Assembly: GCA_045613545.1 (NCBI GenBank)
Contig: JAZLBD010000009.1
Span: forward strand, 62,001-126,000
Origin: Scatosoma sp045613545
GTDB taxonomy: Bacteria > Bacillota > Clostridia > Christensenellales > Borkfalkiaceae
Direction of reading: 5' to 3'
DNA: 64,000 nucleotides
Each line of letters opens with the position of its first letter. Positions within the stretch are counted from its first letter, which is position 1. Below are positions 59,084-64,000 of the stretch, in pieces. The position numbers and the translations under genes are program-made. A model generated the notes under the pieces. The model did no database searches. It was not told the DNA's origin and saw only the letters and a program-made list of their open reading frames with translations.

Positions 59084-61279
59084 TTATAAAACGCTGTTTT
59101 TCGCGTGCCCTGACGTGTAGCTCTTAAAAATTTTTTTCTGCTTTTCCACCGTTTTGGCGGAAAGAACTGTTCGCGCGTTGCCCGTAGCGGAAACGTCCAC
59201 CAAAACGTTGGCTTTTGTCTCACCTACTAAAAAGGAGCAGTTATATACCTCGAATTTACACCCACCACTCGGCGAAACGTAGCGACGAAGCAAGAATTCC
59301 CGTCCGTTTTCGTCGGTCAAAGAATACGACTTTTGCTTATCGCAGTCATAACACTTTTTCTCAAACGGACAATAACAAAGATCCATTAATTTCAAATCCC
59401 CGTGGGTTAAAACGAACGCTTTTTCCGTGGCAAGATCGGTTTGTTCGCGCTCGCAAATTTCCTTGGATATCATATAATAATCGACTCCCTCTTTCAAGAG
59501 GATAGAAAGGGAAAGGTTGTTGGTAATATGAAAACCTACGCCGGCAAAGAGGGAAACGTTTTCCCTTTTCGCAAATGCAATTCCGCTATAAGTTTCCGCG
59601 TAAATTCCGTCGAGCCCGTTTTCTTTGACGAGCGAGGCAATCCTCTCTTCTTCCAAACTCGTCAAGCGTGGCGGACAGTAGATATATTTCTTATACTTGC
59701 CCTCCAAAAAGGCTTCGGGAAGGGGTTTTGTGTAATCTTGCGGTTTGAAAATAACGATATCCGCGAGGTTTTCGAAATCCGTGTCTTCGCTTACGATCAC
59801 CGCCGTAAGCGGTTTTGCGTTTGCTTTTTCTCTTGGTTTTTCCGCGTAGGAAAAAATCGGCTCTTCGCGTTTTACTTCCGCTAATTTCTCAAAAAAGGCA
59901 CGGCGAAATGCGTTGAGTTGCGATTTTGGAATAAAAATATTCCCCTCGATTTCCACCTTTTCAAACGAAACGGTAAGTGGCAAACCGTCGATCTTTTGAA
60001 AACACGCTTCCGCTTCTTCTATCGTGAGCGGGCGAGCCTTTGCGCTTTGCAAGATCCCCTCGGATTCGTAGGCAATTCCCCCTCCGCACGCCATCGCCTT
60101 TTCTCCCTCAACGAAGCGTAAGCAAAGGGAAATTTCTTTCGTCTTTGTAAGGGAAAGCAACCTCTCTTTCGTGGCAGTATCCGTCGTGATAAAGACGTGA
60201 TCGCCGTTTAGCAAACGCACCCCAGAGGAGAGAAAAAAGCCCGTTCGATCTTCCTTTTCAAATACGCCACCGCCTACTTCCTCACCTTTTCGAAAAATCT
60301 TAAACGCGTCGCCCTTTTGGAATCGGAGCTTGGTCTCCACGTGGTATTTCCCATTTACAACTTTCACCGTCCCAACGTTTTCGCCGAGGTGTCCTTGTAC
60401 GCTACGGGAAAGCAACCGCTTATCTTGACCAAAGGTTAAGCCTTGCGTATAATTCCCTCGATTATACGTGCGTTTCAAATCGGAAAGCTCTGTGGAAAGA
60501 TTCTCTTTTCCGTCTAAAATAGCGCGATAATATCGCACCGCTGCCGCCACGTATTCGGGACGGCGCATTCTCCCTTCGATTTTGAAAGAAACGACCCCTG
60601 CTTTTCTTAAATCCTTTATCTTTTCGCCCACGGAAAGATCGGAAAGAGAAAGCGCGTACGCGTAATGGTCGTAATTTTTCCGACCAATCTTATATTTCTT
60701 TCGACAAGGCTGTTTGCATCTACCACGATTTCCACTATTGCCTCCGACGAAGGACGAAAAATAGCATTGCCCTGAAAAAGCGGTGCAGAGCGCGCCTTGT
60801 ACGAACGCTTCCGTCTCAATCACTTGCGCGATTTTTTTCACTTCTTCGATCGGCGTTTCACGCGCTAAAATCACACGGGAAAACCCATACTCTTTAGCAA
60901 GAAGCGCTCCGCTAAGGTTGCATACGCCCGCTTGCGTGCTCGCGTGTAAAACGATCTCTTTGTTTTGCTCGTGGATATATTTTCCGAGGAAGAGGTCTTG
61001 TAAAATAATCGCGTCGACTCCGTAGCTCCAAACGAGCGAAACGGTATCCAAAAAGGAGGAGAGTTCCTCCGTTTTGATGATGGTGTTCAAGGCAACGTAA
61101 ATTTTCACGCCCAAAAGACGCGTCCGCGTCACGATTGAACGCAACCCGTCGCTATCAAAATTCCCCGCGTTTGCACGCGCAGAAAAATTGCTATACCCTA
61201 AATAGATGGCGTCCGCCCCCGCGTTGATCGCGGAAAGCGCGCATTCCATCGTACCTGCCGGCGCTAAAATTTCCGTCAT
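59084..61279 (-). CDS. U32 family peptidase-like RNA-modification protein
   Basis: 731 residues with the U32 TIM-barrel (MTEILAPAGTMECALSAINAGADAIYLGY), LHASTQAGVCN and the cysteine cluster GALCTAFSGQCYFSSF...GRCKQPCR that in relatives holds an Fe-S cluster, then a DUF3656-type middle and a C-terminal part with CYCPFEKKCYDCDK. Relatives TrhP and RlhA hydroxylate tRNA or rRNA with prephenate as source, so an RNA hydroxylation role is more likely than peptidase activity. AAGGAAG is 5 bases before the ATG. Confidence 0.88.
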   Translation of the reverse strand: MTEILAPAGTMECALSAINAGADAIYLGYSNFSARANAGNFDSDGLRSIVTRTRLLGVKIYVALNTIIKTEELSSFLDTVSLVWSYGVDAIILQDLFLGKYIHEQNKEIVLHASTQAGVCNLSGALLAKEYGFSRVILARETPIEEVKKIAQVIETEAFVQGALCTAFSGQCYFSSFVGGNSGNRGRCKQPCRKKYKIGRKNYDHYAYALSLSDLSVGEKIKDLRKAGVVSFKIEGRMRRPEYVAAAVRYYRAILDGKENLSTELSDLKRTYNRGNYTQGLTFGQDKRLLSRSVQGHLGENVGTVKVVNGKYHVETKLRFQKGDAFKIFRKGEEVGGGVFEKEDRTGFFLSSGVRLLNGDHVFITTDTATKERLLSLTKTKEISLCLRFVEGEKAMACGGGIAYESEGILQSAKARPLTIEEAEACFQKIDGLPLTVSFEKVEIEGNIFIPKSQLNAFRRAFFEKLAEVKREEPIFSYAEKPREKANAKPLTAVIVSEDTDFENLADIVIFKPQDYTKPLPEAFLEGKYKKYIYCPPRLTSLEEERIASLVKENGLDGIYAETYSGIAFAKRENVSLFAGVGFHITNNLSLSILLKEGVDYYMISKEICEREQTDLATEKAFVLTHGDLKLMDLCYCPFEKKCYDCDKQKSYSLTDENGREFLLRRYVSPSGGCKFEVYNCSFLVGETKANVLVDVSATGNARTVLSAKTVEKQKKIFKSYTSGHAKNSVL

Positions 61280-61297
61280 TTGTTCTTCCTTTATCTT

Positions 61298-62221
61298 TTA
61301 TCTACCTACGCTTCGCGTAATCAGTTCTTCAGACGCGTCGTATCCCATACTCTTTAAGCGGAAGTTTCTCGCCGCCACCTCGATGATGATGGCAAGATTT
61401 CTGCCGGGGCTTACAGGCACGACGAGTTTGGGGATTTTTACCCCTAAATATTCCGCCGCATTTTGCGTGTCGCCGATTCGTTCGTACTCTTTGCCTTGTT
61501 GCCAATTTTCCATTTGAATGACGATTTCTATCTTTTTTTCGTTGAGGACGGAGCCCGAGCCGTACATACTCTTCACGTTGATGATCCCCACGCCACGAAG
61601 TTCCATAAAGTAGCGAATGATATCGGGCGCCGTGCCGTAGAGTTCGTTTGCAATTTGTTTAATGATGACGTTATCGTCCGCAATTAAACGGTGACCGCGT
61701 TTGATAAGCTCCATAGCCGTTTCGCTTTTCCCCACGCCACTTTTTCCCGTCAGCAAAAGTCCAACGCCGAACACTTCCATCAAAACGCCGTGTTCGTTTA
61801 CGGTCGGCGCGAGCAAACGGTTCAAATAGATATGTAAATCACTCATGATATCCGTCGTCACTTTCGGGCTTCTAAACAGTGGACATTTCGCCTTGCGCAT
61901 TTGATCGTTGAGTTCGGGAAGGGCGGGTAAATCACGGCTCAATATGATACAAGGAACTTCCCCGTATTCAAACAGTTTCGCAAGCTTTTCCGCGCGATTT
62001 TCGGGCGACATCGTCCGCAAAAATTCGTATTCGGCAAGACCGATAACCATAATTCGGCGCGGATCGAAATAGGGAAAAAATCCCGTAAGAGCAAGACCGG
62101 GGCGTTCGACGCTCATACTCGAAAGAGTGACTACCCCTCGGCCCGGATATACCACCTCTAAATGCAAATCTTTTGCAAATTTTTCCAGCATTACGCTTTC
62201 TTGTACTTGTTCATGCTTCAT
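61298..62221 (-). CDS. hprK: HPr kinase/phosphorylase
   Basis: 307 residues. Phosphorylates HPr on Ser46 in carbon catabolite control. Seen: the N-terminal domain with PGLALTGFFPYFDPRRIMVIG, P-loop GKSGVGKSETAMELIKRGHRLIADD (about 155-180) with catalytic His, and the signature ELRGVGIINVKSMYG and C-terminal SPGRNLAIIIEVAARN. The start is the ATG at 62221, overlapping the HAD gene by 11 bases; no Shine-Dalgarno is evident, and an ATG at 62191 is also possible. Confidence 0.95.
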   Translation of the reverse strand: MKHEQVQESVMLEKFAKDLHLEVVYPGRGVVTLSSMSVERPGLALTGFFPYFDPRRIMVIGLAEYEFLRTMSPENRAEKLAKLFEYGEVPCIILSRDLPALPELNDQMRKAKCPLFRSPKVTTDIMSDLHIYLNRLLAPTVNEHGVLMEVFGVGLLLTGKSGVGKSETAMELIKRGHRLIADDNVIIKQIANELYGTAPDIIRYFMELRGVGIINVKSMYGSGSVLNEKKIEIVIQMENWQQGKEYERIGDTQNAAEYLGVKIPKLVVPVSPGRNLAIIIEVAARNFRLKSMGYDASEELITRSVGR

Positions 62222-63047
62222 TGTTCATACCCCATCCAAATTCTTTTATAATTCTCTCAATTGCATTCTCATCGTTCGAATAGCCGTACACTTCCACTTT
62301 ATCTTTCAAATACTCGTCGCAATTTTTGACGGCTAGCCCCTTTCCGCAATTTCGGAGCATCGGCAAATCGTTGGAACTATCCCCCACGCACAGAATCTCT
62401 TCTTTGGGTATTTGATAGTATTTTGCATAAAAATCCACCGCCGTCCCTTTCGAATAATCGCTCGATACGACTTCAACGATCGCCTCTGCGCTACAAACGA
62501 CTTGGGCTATCTTCCCCACCCGTTTTTGCATATGCTCGTATAATTTATTTCTCCGTTCCGCTTCAACGAGCGCCGTCACTTTTTTACACGAAAAGGTTTG
62601 TTTTTCCATAAACGCGGAGGGTTTTTCGTCCAAAATTTTTGCTTTCGTCCGCGTCACCCGTTCGTAAAAGCGGAGATATTCGCAATCGTGGCTCGCATAA
62701 TACTTGTTTATATCGTACACGTTGATACAAATCCCGTCAAACGCTTCATACGCCTTACAAACAAGGACTGCCACTTCCTTTTCGAGTCCGCCGTTGACCA
62801 GCAACTCGCCCGTTTCAATGTCCGCAATCACCGTTCCATTGTAGGACGCGACCAAGCCTTTGAGTCCAAGCTCTCTTACAATCCGCAAAATAGATTCGTT
62901 CGTGCGACCCGAAACCACCGCAAAAATCCCGCCTGCCTCTTCAAACCGCGAGATCGTATCTATCGTTGATTGGTCTATCGTATAATCCGATCGACGAAAG
63001 GTATTGTCGTAATCGGTAATGATCATTTTGTATCTCTTTTGTTTCAT
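62211..63047 (-). CDS. HAD-superfamily phosphatase, Cof/IIB type
   Basis: 278 residues. Motif I Asp12-x-Asp14-x-Thr in ITDYDNTF, motif II SGRTNE, a type IIB cap in the middle, and the Cof signature SKGTAVDFYAKYY...ILCVGDSSNDLPML with motif IV. These act on sugar phosphates or related small phosphates; the substrate is not readable. It lies 6 bases after uvrC and overlaps hprK. Confidence 0.9.
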   Translation of the reverse strand: MKQKRYKMIITDYDNTFRRSDYTIDQSTIDTISRFEEAGGIFAVVSGRTNESILRIVRELGLKGLVASYNGTVIADIETGELLVNGGLEKEVAVLVCKAYEAFDGICINVYDINKYYASHDCEYLRFYERVTRTKAKILDEKPSAFMEKQTFSCKKVTALVEAERRNKLYEHMQKRVGKIAQVVCSAEAIVEVVSSDYSKGTAVDFYAKYYQIPKEEILCVGDSSNDLPMLRNCGKGLAVKNCDEYLKDKVEVYGYSNDENAIERIIKEFGWGMNNEA

Positions 63048-63053
63048 ATTTCT

Positions 63054-64000
63054 TTACAAATGTTCCCTGCAGTAATGATAAATGCGCAAAGCAAGCTCTT
63101 CCCCGATCCCTTTTACCTTGCAAAGCTCTTCTACGCTCGCGTTTTTAATACGGTCAATCGTGCCTAACTCTTGCATAAGCGCCATTCTTTTTTGTTTGCC
63201 CAACCCTTTGATTTCCGAGAGAATGGAATCCAAATTTCGTTTGTTGTGAAGGGTGCGGAAGTAGGTAATTGCAAAACGGTGCGCTTCGTCTCGAATACGT
63301 TGCAACATTTTCAAAACGTAGTCGTGGCGGTCGATTTTAACGCTCTCACTACTATTTAAGGTAAACACTTGCTCTTCCCGTTCAGCGAGGGCGATGAGGT
63401 CAATGCCTTGCACCCCCATTTCGTCGAAAATTTCCTTTACGGCGGAAAGTTGACCTTTTCCACCGTCGATAATCACGAGGTTGGGGCGAGGAAACCGCTC
63501 TTCCTCTTCCGTGCCAAGTTTAGAAAGCCGTCTTTTCATCACTTCTTGATGGGAGGCGTAGTCGTTGGCGCCCTCCACCGTTTTAATTCGGAATCTACGA
63601 TAGGACTGTCTGTCCGCTTCGCCGTCGTAAAACACGACCATCGACCCCACTTTATCTACGCCCGATATATTCGATACGTCGTAGCATTCCATTCGCTTAG
63701 GATAAGAAGAAAGACCTAAAAGTTCTTGCAACCGCTCGCACGCCTTTTTCGTCATATCGTTTTTGTGCTTGATCTTGTCGATATTCTTTTGTAAATACTC
63801 GTTGGCGTTCGTTTGCGCCATCGCCAAAAGCTTTCTTTTTACCCCTTGTTTCGCAAAGGTCAGAATAGGTTTTTTATTCGTTTTTTGCGCGAAATACTCT
63901 TCCAAAAGCTCCTGTTCGCATTCACTCGGAAGAATAATCTCTTCGGGGATATCGTGTTCGTTATAATACTGCGCAACGAAAGCGGTAAGCCCCTCTTCGG
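63054..64000 (-). CDS. uvrC: Excinuclease ABC subunit C, C-terminal part (cut by window edge)
   Basis: About 315 C-terminal residues; the frame runs off the right edge of the window, so the GIY-YIG domain is not seen. Present are the UVR region, the UvrC RNase H-like endonuclease domain (RMECYDVSNISGVDKVGSMVVF, VIIDGGKGQL, DEAHRFAITY) and the tandem helix-hairpin-helix end (IKGLGKQKRMALMQELGTID and VKGIGEELALRIYHY). It makes both cuts in nucleotide excision repair. First visible gene of a minus-strand cluster with HAD, hprK, U32 and mutS2. Confidence 0.95.
   Translation of the reverse strand, partial: EEGLTAFVAQYYNEHDIPEEIILPSECEQELLEEYFAQKTNKKPILTFAKQGVKRKLLAMAQTNANEYLQKNIDKIKHKNDMTKKACERLQELLGLSSYPKRMECYDVSNISGVDKVGSMVVFYDGEADRQSYRRFRIKTVEGANDYASHQEVMKRRLSKLGTEEEERFPRPNLVIIDGGKGQLSAVKEIFDEMGVQGIDLIALAEREEQVFTLNSSESVKIDRHDYVLKMLQRIRDEAHRFAITYFRTLHNKRNLDSILSEIKGLGKQKRMALMQELGTIDRIKNASVEELCKVKGIGEELALRIYHYCREHL

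Noticed and set aside
1..64000. CRISPR arrays, rRNA genes, insertion sequences, T-box or other riboswitches
   Set aside because: No regularly spaced repeats, transposase-like proteins, rRNA segments or conserved leader motifs were found by reading.

Overview
The window looks like a contiguous piece of chromosome from an endospore-forming, anaerobic-type Firmicute (class Clostridia in the broad sense). The evidence is a complete spoIIIAA-AH operon, spoIVB, a SpoIIM-like gene, ytfJ, two spore-type DD-carboxypeptidases, spo0A, LexA, HPr kinase, NusB/Asp23, consensus sigma-A promoters with 17-base spacers, strong Shine-Dalgarno sequences, and a biotin-dependent Na+ decarboxylase cluster typical of fermentative clostridia. 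GC content is moderate by eye. The species cannot be named from the sequence. I saw no prophage, insertion sequence, CRISPR array or rRNA.

Layout, left arm (about 1-32.9 kb, protein genes all on +): tRNA-Trp (on -), rnhA, a VTT/TVP38-type membrane protein; a five-gene biotin/Na+ decarboxylase operon (1.87-6.84 kb); an HI0933-type flavoprotein; an operon with an AroH-Cmk fusion, plsC and an IspH-S1 fusion (8.2-12.0 kb); spoIIIAA-AH (12.3-16.7 kb); asp23-nusB-folD-ispA-dxs-tlyA-nadK-argR-recN (16.8-24.9 kb); spoIVB, a SpoIIM-like gene and a DD-carboxypeptidase; an M50 protease with scpA-scpB; then ytfI-like, ytfJ, a second DD-carboxypeptidase and a pseudouridine synthase.

Right arm (about 32.9-64 kb, almost all on -): lexA (with a small + strand Cys-rich gene), a XerS-like tyrosine recombinase with hflX, a repeat-rich intergenic region, a complete glycogen operon (glgB-glgC-glgD-glgA-glgP-GH13), polA-coaE, tRNA-Leu (on +), a surface CBM9 protein, spo0A, an ABC-F ATPase, acpP, then uvrC(partial)-HAD-hprK-U32-mutS2-deacetylase-like-M16.

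The main reading of the whole window is that it spans the replication terminus. Genes on the two sides point at each other and meet at about 32.9 kb. A long XerS-like recombinase lies at 35.1-36.2 kb, and about 270 bases upstream of its start is a perfect 36-bp palindrome (36462-36497) whose centre has the 11-6-11 geometry of a dif site. This would be a self-contained one-recombinase Xer/dif system.

Other notable points are a Spo0A whose receiver domain lacks the phosphoacceptor aspartate while its DNA-binding domain is intact, the AroH-Cmk fusion, an internal promoter and ribosome binding site inside the ispH-S1 fusion, a terminator hairpin that swallows the start codon of the ytfI-like gene, and two genes with apparently leaderless promoters.
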